Assembly (NCBI GenBank): GCA_964587155.1
Contig: CAZPKF010000012.1
Coordinates: forward strand, 1-64,000
DNA from: Hallerella sp964587155
GTDB lineage: Bacteria > Fibrobacterota > Fibrobacteria > Fibrobacterales > Fibrobacteraceae
Direction of reading: 5' to 3'
DNA length: 64,000 bases
Of this stretch, positions 17,752-26,346 are shown piece after piece; position 1 is the stretch's first letter; every line of letters starts with the position of its first letter. Below the pieces are notes generated by a model. That model did not search any database. It had not been told where the DNA came from and saw nothing but the letters and a program-made list of their open reading frames with translations. A program made the translations under genes and the position numbers.

Positions 17752-18570
17752 TCAGTTCTCCGGAGTTTTTGGAATTTCGGGCGTTTCCGCATCGCCGAAT
17801 TCGCCGTAGCCGGCAGGAAACGCGTTTTCAGGAATGACGTTCAAATTGTAATAGACGTTGTCGCGCAATTGGTCTTCGATGTAAAAGAGCGTGCCGCCGC
17901 TTGCCGCTGAGCAACCGTTGCAGGCTCCTTGGAATCGAATTTGGACATGGGTGTCGTCGAGCATTCCCACGATTTCCAAGTCGCCTCCGTCATTTTGCAA
18001 GGCGGCCCGTACGTTCAAGTGCAAACAATCGGCGATGCGCTGCAGACGTTCTTCGGTGGTGAGAGCCGCCCATTCCTTGTCCGCTTCGGCCCGGCCTTCG
18101 ACAGTTTGCGTCCTGTATTTGACTTTTTCCATGGTCGCCCGGGCAGCCAATGCGACTGCTTTCTTTTCGGGGTAGGATTCGACTAGTTTTCGAATGAGTT
18201 TCGCCAAGCTTTGCAATTCCGTCGCAGCCAGCGGAAACGCCGGTTTTTCCGGGTCATCGCGAAGTTGCTTTTCGAGAGTGTGGACGTTGGTCTTTTCCAA
18301 ATATTCAACAGCCTTTCCTTGCAAACGGTCGCAAAGGACATCGGCGAGGGCGGTAAAAATGGGGCCGCCATAAGTGAAAAAGCGGGTTTCCACGATTTGG
18401 TCTTTTTCCGGATCCACCGTGATGTAGATTTTGAGGCTTTCTTCTTTGCCGTCGATCAAAGCTAATCCGCGTTCATCGGCTTCGACTTGAAAAATGGCTC
18501 CGCGGTATTTGGGTGCGCGGGCTATCGCCTTGACTTTTTCGGAAACGTAAGATTCGGGAATATCGCTCAT
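17752..18570 (-). CDS. NifU-like Fe-S scaffold or carrier with degenerate IscU-like N-terminus
   Basis: A 272-aa two-domain protein. The C-terminal Nfu domain (residues about 165-250) has NDGGDLEIVG and the cluster-binding CNGC, followed by ASGGTL. The N-terminal about 120 residues resemble the IscU/SufU fold (IVETRFFTYGGPIFTALADVL, then LQGKAVEYLEK), but the usual GCG-type cysteine position is TYGG. The scaffold cysteine therefore appears to be missing there. A Fe-S carrier role delivering clusters made by Suf is the simplest reading. It is the first gene of the nfu-sufB operon and is divergent from the patatin gene. Confidence 0.8.
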   Translation of the reverse strand: MSDIPESYVSEKVKAIARAPKYRGAIFQVEADERGLALIDGKEESLKIYITVDPEKDQIVETRFFTYGGPIFTALADVLCDRLQGKAVEYLEKTNVHTLEKQLRDDPEKPAFPLAATELQSLAKLIRKLVESYPEKKAVALAARATMEKVKYRTQTVEGRAEADKEWAALTTEERLQRIADCLHLNVRAALQNDGGDLEIVGMLDDTHVQIRFQGACNGCSAASGGTLFYIEDQLRDNVYYNLNVIPENAFPAGYGEFGDAETPEIPKTPEN

Positions 18571-18623
18571 AGTAGCGTAAAATTAGTAAATTCCCATTCG
18601 GAAATCGTTTATGGAGTTTAAAG

Positions 18624-19490
18624 ATGCGAAATCCTAGTGAAAAGCTTGGACTTGTTCTCGAAGGTGGCGGAATGCGCGGCGTTTATACGGCGGGAGTCAT
18701 TGATTTTCTGCTCGAACAGAATTTCTTTGTCGATGGAGTCGTCGGGGTGAGCGCCGGGGCCGTGCAAGCGGTGAACTACGTTTCGAAACAGGAAAAAAGG
18801 GGATTCCGCGTGATAGCGACTTACGCAAACGATAAACGCTACATGGGGCTGAAATCGCTTTTGTTGACGGGGGATCTTTTCAACAGGAAATTCTGTTATG
18901 ACCGGATTCCGAACGAACTGGATCCTTTCGATTACGCGACATTTCGGGAGTCCCCGGTAAAGTGTTTTGCAACGGTGACCAACGTGATGACGGGCGAAGC
19001 CGAAAATCTTTCTTTGCGGGATTTGGATGGTGACGACATGGATAAGCTCCGAGCTTCGGGGTCTTTGCCTCTGGTGTCGAACCTGGTGAATATCGATGGC
19101 ATCCCACATTTAGACGGGGGCATTGCCGACAGCATCCCTTACAAAGCTTTTATGCAAATGGGGTTCCGGAAGTGCATCGTCGTTTTGACGCGGGAAAAGG
19201 GATACCGCAAAAATCCCAACCGCTTAATGCCACTTATCCGTTTAAAATACAGGCGTTATCCGAAATTTGTCGAAGCTTGCGCGAACCGTTACCTTGTGTA
19301 CAATCAAACTCTGGATGATTTGGACATGGCGGAAAAACGCGGCGACGTGTTTGTCATTCGCCCGGAGCGTTCCGTTGAAGTGGCGCGCCTCGAAAAAAAT
19401 ACGGAAAAACTGAACGCTTTATACGAAGAGGGTTACGCGGAGACCGCGGCCCGCTTCGAAGCGCTGAAGGAATTCATCGGCAAGCTGTGA
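18624..19490 (+). CDS. Patatin-like phospholipase (YjjU type)
   Basis: A 288-aa acyl hydrolase with the oxyanion motif EGGGMRGVYTAG, nucleophile elbow GVSAG and the catalytic Asp in LDGGIADS. All parts of the Ser-Asp dyad are present. Close relatives are cytosolic or membrane-associated lipases of unclear substrate. There is no signal peptide. Its stop codon directly abuts the stop of the convergent aconitase gene with no spacer. Confidence 0.88.
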   Translation: MRNPSEKLGLVLEGGGMRGVYTAGVIDFLLEQNFFVDGVVGVSAGAVQAVNYVSKQEKRGFRVIATYANDKRYMGLKSLLLTGDLFNRKFCYDRIPNELDPFDYATFRESPVKCFATVTNVMTGEAENLSLRDLDGDDMDKLRASGSLPLVSNLVNIDGIPHLDGGIADSIPYKAFMQMGFRKCIVVLTREKGYRKNPNRLMPLIRLKYRRYPKFVEACANRYLVYNQTLDDLDMAEKRGDVFVIRPERSVEVARLEKNTEKLNALYEEGYAETAARFEALKEFIGKL

Positions 19491-21749
19491 TTACTTGTCG
19501 GCGCGGATTTTGTTCAAAGCACTGCCGGCTTTGAACCATTCCCATTGCTGGGCGTTGTAAGTCTGGTTCAACAGCGCTTTTTCTTCTGAACCATCGGCGT
19601 GGTGCAAGACCAAGGTGAATTGGCAGCCCGGTGTGAATGCAGAAAGTCCGAGAATGTCGAAACGGTCCCCTTCGCGAACCTTTTCGTAATCGGCAGGGTC
19701 AGCAAAAGTGAGGGCCAGCATCCCTTGTTTTTTCAAGTTTGTTTCGTGGATGCGGGCAAAACTCTTGACGATGACCGCCTTGACTCCCAAGAAGCGCGGC
19801 TCCATAGCAGCGTGTTCGCGGCTAGAACCTTCTCCGTAGTTTTCGTCTCCGATGACGATGGAGCCCGAACCTTCGTCGCGGAATTTTTTCGCAAGCGCAG
19901 GGACTTCTTCGAATTTGCCGTCGGCACCTTTGACTTGATTCGTTTGCCCGTTAAAGGCGTTGACGGCTCCGATGAGCATGTTGTTCGAAATATTTTCCAG
20001 ATGTCCGCGGAATTTGAGCCAGGGACCGGCCATGGAAATGTGGTCGGTGGTGCATTTGCCTTTCGCTTTGATGAGGAGCGGCGTAGAGAAAATGTCTTTG
20101 CCATCCCAAGGTTTGAACGGTTCCAAAAGCTGCAGGCGCTTGGAATTTGGGTCAATGGAAATCTGGATTTGGCTGCCGTCTTCAGCGGGGGCGACGTATC
20201 CGGGATCTTCGACTGCGAAACCGTTTTTGGGAAGTTCTTCTTTTGCTGGCGGATCGAGCTTCACCAATTTCCCTTCGCCGTTTACCAAAAAATCCTTTTC
20301 GGGATCAAACAGGAGCGAACCGGAAAGGGCGGCGACGACGGCCATGAGCGGGCTAGCCACGAAAGCGTGCGTGTTCGGATTGCCGTCCGCGCGTTTGGCA
20401 AAGTTGCGGTTGAAACTGTGGACAATGGAATTCTTCTCTTTCTTTTCTGCGCCGAGTCTCGCCCACATGCCGATGCAAGGGCCGCAGGCGTTGGTCATGA
20501 TGGTTGCTCCGAATTTTTTGAACAGGTCAATGAAACCGTCGCGTTCGGCGGTGTAGCGGACCTGTTCTGAGCCCGGGTTGATGATGAGCGGCGCTTTGGG
20601 GGAAAGGCCTTTGGCAAGCGCCTGTTCAATGAGAGAGGCCACCTGGGAAAGATCTTCGTAGCTGGAATTCGTGCAACTGCCGATGAGCGCTGCACTCACT
20701 TTTTCCGTCGAGTCGAATTCTTTGAGGGATTCCCGCATTTCGCTTACGGGATATCCGCGGTCCGGGCTGAACGGGCCGTTGTAGTAAGGTTTGAGGGTAG
20801 AAAGGTCAATTTCGATGACGCGGTCGAAGAACTGTTCCGGATGCTCTTCAACTTCCTTGTCTGCGGAAAGATATTCTTTGATTTTGTTCGCTTCGTCGGC
20901 AACGGCTCCTCGGCCCGTGGCGCGGAGGTAACGTTCCATTGATTCATCGTAGCCGAACGTACTGCACGTCGCGCCGACTTCGGCGCCCATGTTCGCGATG
21001 CTTGCTTTCCCGGTAGCGGAAAGGCTCCGTGCGCCTTCTCCGAAATATTCGCAAATGGCGTTCGTTCCCCCTTTCACAGTAAGCATCCGGGCGACTTTCA
21101 AAATGACATCCTTGGGGCTGGCGAATCCAGAAAGCTTTCCTTTTAAGTGGATGCCGATAAGTTTCGGATACTTCAATTCCCAAGGGAGCCCGACCATGGC
21201 GTCAACAGCGTCCGCACCGCCGACTCCAATGGCAAGCATTCCCAAACCGCCGGCGTTCACCGTGTGGGAATCCGTTCCAATCATCATTCCCCCCGGGAAT
21301 GCGTAGTTTTCAAGGACTACCTGATGGATGATTCCCGCGCCGGGTTTCCAAAAATCGATGCCGTATTTGGCGGCGACGGAAGAGAGGAATCCATAAACTT
21401 CTTTGTTTTCTTCGAGAGCTTTGGGCAAATCTTCTTCTTTGCCGTTTCTAGCTGTAATCAAATGGTCGCAATGGACCGAAGAGGGGAGGGCGACTTTGGA
21501 TTTTCCCGCCGTTGTAAATTGAAGAAGGGCCATCTGTGCCGTGGCGTCTTGCATGGCAACGCGGTCCGGGTGGAATTCGGCAAAGGATTTTCCCCGTTCG
21601 TAAACCTGGGATTCGGCTCCGTCAATCAAATGGGAATAAAGGATTTTTTCTGCGAGCGTCAGCGGATGTCCCAATAATTTTCGGGCGTTATCGACGCGTT
21701 CGGGAATTCTTGCGTAGCGGGCTTTGATCATATCCAGATTGAAAAGCAT
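19491..21749 (-). CDS. Aconitate hydratase, mitochondrial-type
   Basis: A TCA-cycle enzyme of 752 aa interconverting citrate and isocitrate with a [4Fe-4S] cluster. Cluster cysteines appear in GSCTNSSYED and TNACGPCIG. Other blocks include DSHTVNAGGLG and GDENYGEGSSREHAA. The length and the order of domains fit the mitochondrial-type aconitase rather than AcnB. The start is placed at MLFNLDMIKARYARIPERV; 27 upstream codons in the same frame look non-coding. Citrate synthase lies 20 kb away in the same window. Confidence 0.92.
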   Translation of the reverse strand: MLFNLDMIKARYARIPERVDNARKLLGHPLTLAEKILYSHLIDGAESQVYERGKSFAEFHPDRVAMQDATAQMALLQFTTAGKSKVALPSSVHCDHLITARNGKEEDLPKALEENKEVYGFLSSVAAKYGIDFWKPGAGIIHQVVLENYAFPGGMMIGTDSHTVNAGGLGMLAIGVGGADAVDAMVGLPWELKYPKLIGIHLKGKLSGFASPKDVILKVARMLTVKGGTNAICEYFGEGARSLSATGKASIANMGAEVGATCSTFGYDESMERYLRATGRGAVADEANKIKEYLSADKEVEEHPEQFFDRVIEIDLSTLKPYYNGPFSPDRGYPVSEMRESLKEFDSTEKVSAALIGSCTNSSYEDLSQVASLIEQALAKGLSPKAPLIINPGSEQVRYTAERDGFIDLFKKFGATIMTNACGPCIGMWARLGAEKKEKNSIVHSFNRNFAKRADGNPNTHAFVASPLMAVVAALSGSLLFDPEKDFLVNGEGKLVKLDPPAKEELPKNGFAVEDPGYVAPAEDGSQIQISIDPNSKRLQLLEPFKPWDGKDIFSTPLLIKAKGKCTTDHISMAGPWLKFRGHLENISNNMLIGAVNAFNGQTNQVKGADGKFEEVPALAKKFRDEGSGSIVIGDENYGEGSSREHAAMEPRFLGVKAVIVKSFARIHETNLKKQGMLALTFADPADYEKVREGDRFDILGLSAFTPGCQFTLVLHHADGSEEKALLNQTYNAQQWEWFKAGSALNKIRADK

Positions 21750-21910
21750 AAATACCTCATAGACGTTTGGGGGCAATTTCAGAAAATCGGAGAAATCCGG
21801 TATTGCCGCTGCCAATTTAAAAAAATGCAAAAGAATGGGGAGCTGCAGGATTGCTTTTGTGCGCAGGTAGAGTGGCTTGGTGTTGCGAATGGAAATTTCG
21901 TTTATGAAAA

Positions 21911-21937
21911 AAGACCGCAGTGTTGCGCTGCGGTCTT
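21911..21937 (-). terminator. Terminator after the split tRNA
   Basis: An inverted repeat AAGACCGCAG / CTGCGGTCTT with a short loop, followed on the minus strand by a T run. It lies 4 bp beyond the tRNA 3' end and ends the tRNA transcript. Confidence 0.85.
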
Positions 21938-21941
21938 TGAG

Positions 21942-22247
21942 TGGAGCCTCCGGGACTTGAACCCGGAACCAACGGGTTTACGTTTGTGGTGCTTTCGCAC
22001 CTCCGTGGACTATGTCTTCGCCATGCCTTGCGGTTTAGGCGCGGGATGCTTGTGCGGTCATTAAGCAGGCTCTACTGCTCCGCTAGTCTCTACACCTTCC
22101 AGAAGTGTACTTCTGGCTCGGCTCGGCGTTGCCTTTGGAATTTTCCAAGCAGGTTCCGCCGAATTCTTCCCGTTTGCATCCAAGCCTTTCGACTTGGAGT
22201 CACAGTTTTTATGAGTCCGACGCTCTAACCGATTGAGCTAAAGCTCC
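21942..22247 (-). tRNA. Intron-containing tRNA with CAU anticodon (probably Ile2; Met possible)
   Basis: The 5' half (22247-22211) folds as acceptor GGAGCTT, D arm GCTC...GAGC, anticodon stem TCGGA and loop starting CTCAT. The 3' half (ending at 21942) has T arm CCGGG-TTCAAGT-CCCGG, acceptor AGGCTCC and discriminator A. The two acceptor strands pair fully (one U-G). Between them lie about 230 nt of group I intron, interrupted directly after the CAU anticodon. CCA is not encoded. Known CAU tRNAs with an intron at this place (Azoarcus) are tRNA-Ile(CAU), where C34 becomes lysidine. With a 37-nt 3' exon the anticodon stem has A31xC39 and U27xU43 mismatches, so either the exact 3' junction or the tRNA itself is odd. 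Confidence 0.85.
21979..22210 (-). ncRNA. Group I self-splicing intron, compact Azoarcus-like (IC3) type
   Basis: On the minus strand the sequence contains the hallmarks of a small tRNA group I intron: AATTCGGCGGAACC (22165-22152), GGCAACGCCGAGCC (within 22135-22120), GGTGTAGAGACTAG (22096-22083, P7 5' strand), AAGACATAGTCC (22018-22007, P7 3' strand), and a GAAA-capped P9 hairpin (22001-21988). The internal guide GTG at 22203-22201 can pair with the CAT at the 5' exon end, leaving the required U-G pair at the splice site. From memory, each block closely matches the Azoarcus tRNA-Ile intron. There is no intron-encoded endonuclease. The 3' border is approximate: a G fitting the terminal omega-G lies at 21981, 2-3 nt from where an ordinary tRNA loop would need it. 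Confidence 0.88.
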
Positions 22248-22751
22248 GAGGGCAAATATAGTATAAAATGTGATTTGCAAGGGGGAAGGAACGGTGAATT
22301 TTCGGAATTTAGTTGTTGTTGGGGGCTTCTAACGCTTGTCAGGGAGGAAAATTCATCTAAAAAAGATGAGGAACGGTGGGAACGAAAAACCGGTGGAAAA
22401 ATCATTCCGAAACGGGAATTTTGCGGTTGATTGATGATGGATGTTTTTTAAAACAGGTGAAAAATTTTGTCCAATGTTCTTGTTTTGATATATAGAGGTG
22501 TTGCTTTTACGTTAATGTTGTATTTAATTTACAATCGCATTTCAAATAGAAAGTTAGAACGGATAACAGACAACTCTCCTTGCCGGGTTTCAAACAGGAC
22601 TAATTCCCTAAGAAACCATCCTCGGGGGAAGGATGATTTGACGTGTTCGCAGAAAGAGTTTTGCCGATAAGGAACGATTTTGTTGTTTAGGGATGTTGAA
22701 CTTCAAATTTTAATCTAAATTTGGGGCGCAAATTTTAAACAGAGGCTCCCC
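22248..22751. other. Intergenic region between tRNA and transketolase
   Basis: About 500 bp holding the promoter of the leftward tRNA and the leader of transketolase. A 67-codon frame at 22467-22670 has no ribosome site and an atypical composition, and I do not accept it as a gene. No repeat or RNA family is recognised. Confidence 0.5.
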
Positions 22752-24836
22752 GTGGACGACTTAATCATTCGAAAAGCAGCAGACAACGTACGAATCCTTT
22801 CCGCCGCGATGGTCGAAAAGGCCAAGTCCGGGCATCCCGGAGGCGCGATGGGCGCCGCAACGGCGATAACCCTCCTGTTTGCGGAATTTCTCCGGTTTGA
22901 TCCGAAGAATCCGCATTGGGAAGCGCGGGACCGTTTTCTTATGGATCCGGGGCACATGTCGCCGCTCCTTTATGCGGAATTGGTCCTCACCGGGCGGCTC
23001 TCTTTGGACGATTTGAAAAATTTTCGCCAATTCGGCAGCATCACGTCCGGGCATCCTGAACTTTCCGTCGAACACGGAATCGAAAATTCTTCTGGGCCTC
23101 TGGGATTGGGACAGGGCATGGCGTTGGGTGTCGCTATTGCAGAACGTTACAAGGTCGCCCAGTTCGGAGACATTCTTTCGCATAAAACGGTGGCTTTGGT
23201 CTCGGACGGCGGCATCCAGGAAGAAATCGCCTATGGTGTCGGGCGGATTGCCGGGCATTTGAAATTGTCCAATTTGATATTCTTCTATGATGCAAATGGC
23301 GTGCAGCTCTCTTGCGAAACCAAAGACGTCATGGATCAGGACTTCAAAAAACAATACGAATCTTGGGGTTGGCGCGTATTGGAAGTCGATGGGGAAAATA
23401 TTCCGGAACTCCGCGAGGCGTTCAAAGCGGCTTATGCCGAATCGGAACGTCCGACGATTATCATCGGGCACACGACGATGGCAAAGGGTGCCGTTGGCCC
23501 TGCCGGGGAATCTTTCGAAGGCAAGGTTTCCACTCACGGTCAGCCGCTTTCCGGCGCAGGCGCTTCGACAGAAGAAACGGTTCGCAATTTGGGCGGCAAC
23601 GCGGAAAATCCGTTTGAAATATTCCCCGAAGTAAAGAAGGCTTTCAACGAGCGCCTTGTGGAACTCGAAAAATTTGCCGCAGAATGGAACGGGCGCAAAT
23701 CGGACTGGGACGAGAAGAATCCCGAAAAGTCTGCTACGCTCCGGTCGTGGCTTTCTGGAAACTCCATTCGGTTGGACCTCAAGAATTTAGATCAGAAAGA
23801 AGGCGTAGCCACGCGCAACAGTTCGGGAACGGTCCTCGCTTATTTGGCAAAAAATTACAAGAATATCATCTGCAGTTCAGCGGACCTCTCGAACAGTGAC
23901 CAAACGCAAAAATTCTTGAATGAAACCCGCATCATGACGCCGGGCGACTTTGGCGGCGCATTTGTGCAAGTGGGCGTTGCCGAGCTCACCATGGGCGCTA
24001 TCGCCTGCGGAATCGCTTTGCACGGCGGTCTTTATCCCATTTGCGCCACCTTCTTCGTCTTCAGCGACTTCATGAAACCCGTCATCCGGATGGCGGCTTT
24101 GCAGGGGCTTCCGGTAAAGTATGTTTTCACCCACGACAGTTTCCGTGTCGGCGAAGACGGTCCAACGCACCAGCCCGTTGAACACGAAACGCAAATTCGT
24201 CTTCTTGAAAGTTTGAACAAGGACGATGGCCGTCCGCAAATGCTAGTCCTCCGCCCCGCGGATCCCGCTGAAACGACCGTCGCTTGGGAAATGGCGTTTG
24301 AAAATACGGACAGCCCCACGGCACTTATCCTGACCCGTCAGAAAGTAGGAGCTCTTCCCTGCAAAGCGGAATCTTCCCGTTATGCGGAAGCTGCCAAATG
24401 CCGCCGCGGCGCTTATGTCGTCGACGATAATACCCCGGCAGGCAAAAAACCGGATCTTACATTTGTTGCGAACGGTTCCGACGTGCTCCTTTGCTGCGGA
24501 GCGGCGGAAATTCTCCGGAAAGAGGGCAAGTCGGTCCGCGTCGTTTCGATGATAAGTCCGAAGCTTTTCTTGCTGCAAGATAAAGAATACCGCGATTCCA
24601 TCGTTTTGCCGTGGACTCCCGTCTTTGCGCTGTCGAGTGGGCTTCCCATCTTGTTCAAGGATGTTGTCGGCGGATTCGGCAAGGTCGCCGGGCTAGAACG
24701 CTTTGGCGCATCGGCTCCGGCTTCTGTTTTGGAAAGTAAATTCGGATATGAACCTGCCGCGGTTGCCGCCAAGGCCAAGGATTACCTTTCCGAGTTTGAA
24801 CGGAACGTTTCTGAATTCCACAAGCAAAACGGCTGA
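22752..24836 (+). CDS. tkt: Transketolase
   Basis: A 694-aa thiamine diphosphate enzyme of the non-oxidative pentose phosphate pathway that moves two-carbon units between sugar phosphates. It has the N-terminal KSGHPGGAMG with the catalytic-site His, the TPP/Mg motif region SDGGIQEEIAYG, and the pyrimidine-domain block GEDGPTHQPVEH. A few usually conserved stretches differ: NGHGSMLLY reads PGHMSPLLY and TPGHPE reads TSGHPE, with the His residues kept. Translation starts at GTG (22752). The downstream DUF1846 gene begins 25 bp after its stop. Confidence 0.92.
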   Translation: MDDLIIRKAADNVRILSAAMVEKAKSGHPGGAMGAATAITLLFAEFLRFDPKNPHWEARDRFLMDPGHMSPLLYAELVLTGRLSLDDLKNFRQFGSITSGHPELSVEHGIENSSGPLGLGQGMALGVAIAERYKVAQFGDILSHKTVALVSDGGIQEEIAYGVGRIAGHLKLSNLIFFYDANGVQLSCETKDVMDQDFKKQYESWGWRVLEVDGENIPELREAFKAAYAESERPTIIIGHTTMAKGAVGPAGESFEGKVSTHGQPLSGAGASTEETVRNLGGNAENPFEIFPEVKKAFNERLVELEKFAAEWNGRKSDWDEKNPEKSATLRSWLSGNSIRLDLKNLDQKEGVATRNSSGTVLAYLAKNYKNIICSSADLSNSDQTQKFLNETRIMTPGDFGGAFVQVGVAELTMGAIACGIALHGGLYPICATFFVFSDFMKPVIRMAALQGLPVKYVFTHDSFRVGEDGPTHQPVEHETQIRLLESLNKDDGRPQMLVLRPADPAETTVAWEMAFENTDSPTALILTRQKVGALPCKAESSRYAEAAKCRRGAYVVDDNTPAGKKPDLTFVANGSDVLLCCGAAEILRKEGKSVRVVSMISPKLFLLQDKEYRDSIVLPWTPVFALSSGLPILFKDVVGGFGKVAGLERFGASAPASVLESKFGYEPAAVAAKAKDYLSEFERNVSEFHKQNG

Positions 24837-24861
24837 TTCCTTTTCAACAGGTTGGCAATCC

Positions 24862-26346
24862 ATGTATAAAGTCGGTTTTGACAACGATGCTTATTTGAAG
24901 ACGCAGTCCGAGAAAATCGCCGAGCGCATTTCCAAGTTCGGAGGCAAGCTCTACTTGGAATTCGGCGGTAAATTATTCGACGATTACCATGCGTCGCGCG
25001 TTCTCCCGGGATTTGCTCCGGACAGCAAAATCCGGATGTTGACGAAGATGAAAGACAAAGCCGAAGTCATCATCGCCATCAATGCGAACGACATTGAAAA
25101 GAACAAAGTACGCGGAGATTTGGGCATCACATACGATATGGATGTTCTCCGTTTGATCGATGCTTTCCGCGGCTATGGACTTTATGTGAGCAGCGTTGTA
25201 CTGACCCGGTTTGACAATCAGGCTAGTGCGGTTGCATACCGAAAAAAATTGGAAGATCTGGGACTCAAAGTTTACAATCATTATCCAATCGACGGCTACC
25301 CCTCGAACGTGCCGCTTATCGTCAGCGACGACGGTTACGGCAGAAATGAATTCGTGGAAACGACGCGGGAACTGGTCGTGGTGACGGCTCCGGGGCCGGG
25401 CAGCGGAAAAATGGCGGTTTGCCTTTCCCAATTGTACCACGAGAACAAGCATGGAATCAAGGCCGGTTACGCCAAGTTCGAAACGTTCCCCATTTGGAAC
25501 ATTCCGCTGAAGCATCCGGTGAATTTGGCGTATGAAGCGGCGACTGCCGATTTGAACGATGTCAACATGATCGATCCGTTTCATTTGGAAGCTTATGGAA
25601 AAACGGCGGTCAATTACAATCGCGATGTGGAAATTTTTCCAGTGTTGAATGCCATTTTCAAACACATTTTGGGAGAGTCGCCCTACAAGTCTCCGACGGA
25701 TATGGGCGTAAACATGGCAGGAAATTGCATCGTGGATGACGAAGCTGTTTCTGCGGCATCGAAAGGAGAAATCATTCGGCGTTATTACAATTCGCTTTGT
25801 CAAGTTCGCAAAGGCCAGGCGGACGAAAGCCAAATTTACAAGTTGAAATTGGTCATGGAACAGGCGAAGGTCAAACCGGAAGATCGCATAGTCGCCGTCG
25901 AAGCCGTTGAAAAGGCGAACGAAACCGGTGCGCCGGCTGTCGCCATTGAACTTCAGGATGGGACCGTTGTCACCGGAAAAACGACCTCTTTGCTGGGGGC
26001 CTGTTCCAGCGCCTTGCTGAATGCGCTCAAACGGTTGGCAAAAATTCCAGACGAAGTCCGCCTGCTTTCTCCCATGGTCATCGAACCGATTCAGAATTTG
26101 AAAACCCGGAAATTGCGTCATCAAAACCCGCGACTTCACATGGACGAGGTTTTAATAGCGCTCTCCGTTTGCGCTTTGACGGATTACAATGCCAAGATAG
26201 CGCTTGAAAAACTTTCGGAGTTGGAACATTGTGAAGTACATGCGAGCGTGATTTTGGCGCAAGTCGACGTCGATGTGTTCCGCCGTCTCCGGGTCAATTT
26301 GACGATGGAACCGAAATACCAAACGGCAAAACTTTACCACGAATAA
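24862..26346 (+). CDS. DUF1846 family protein
   Basis: A 494-aa cytosolic protein matching the full-length DUF1846 family. Characteristic stretches are GFDNDAYLKTQSEKI at the start, LYLEFGGKLFDDYHASRVLPGF, TAPGPGSGKMAVCLSQLYHE (a P-loop-like glycine-rich turn) and AGYAKFETFPIWN. Structures exist for the family, but no biochemical role is known to me. The first ATG that follows the transketolase stop is used, because the frame's upstream part lies inside transketolase. The spacing implies co-transcription with tkt. Confidence 0.88.
   Translation: MYKVGFDNDAYLKTQSEKIAERISKFGGKLYLEFGGKLFDDYHASRVLPGFAPDSKIRMLTKMKDKAEVIIAINANDIEKNKVRGDLGITYDMDVLRLIDAFRGYGLYVSSVVLTRFDNQASAVAYRKKLEDLGLKVYNHYPIDGYPSNVPLIVSDDGYGRNEFVETTRELVVVTAPGPGSGKMAVCLSQLYHENKHGIKAGYAKFETFPIWNIPLKHPVNLAYEAATADLNDVNMIDPFHLEAYGKTAVNYNRDVEIFPVLNAIFKHILGESPYKSPTDMGVNMAGNCIVDDEAVSAASKGEIIRRYYNSLCQVRKGQADESQIYKLKLVMEQAKVKPEDRIVAVEAVEKANETGAPAVAIELQDGTVVTGKTTSLLGACSSALLNALKRLAKIPDEVRLLSPMVIEPIQNLKTRKLRHQNPRLHMDEVLIALSVCALTDYNAKIALEKLSELEHCEVHASVILAQVDVDVFRRLRVNLTMEPKYQTAKLYHE

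Noticed and set aside
22467..22670. 67-codon frame between the split tRNA and transketolase
   Set aside because: No ribosome site, unusual composition, no recognisable motif; treated as non-coding.
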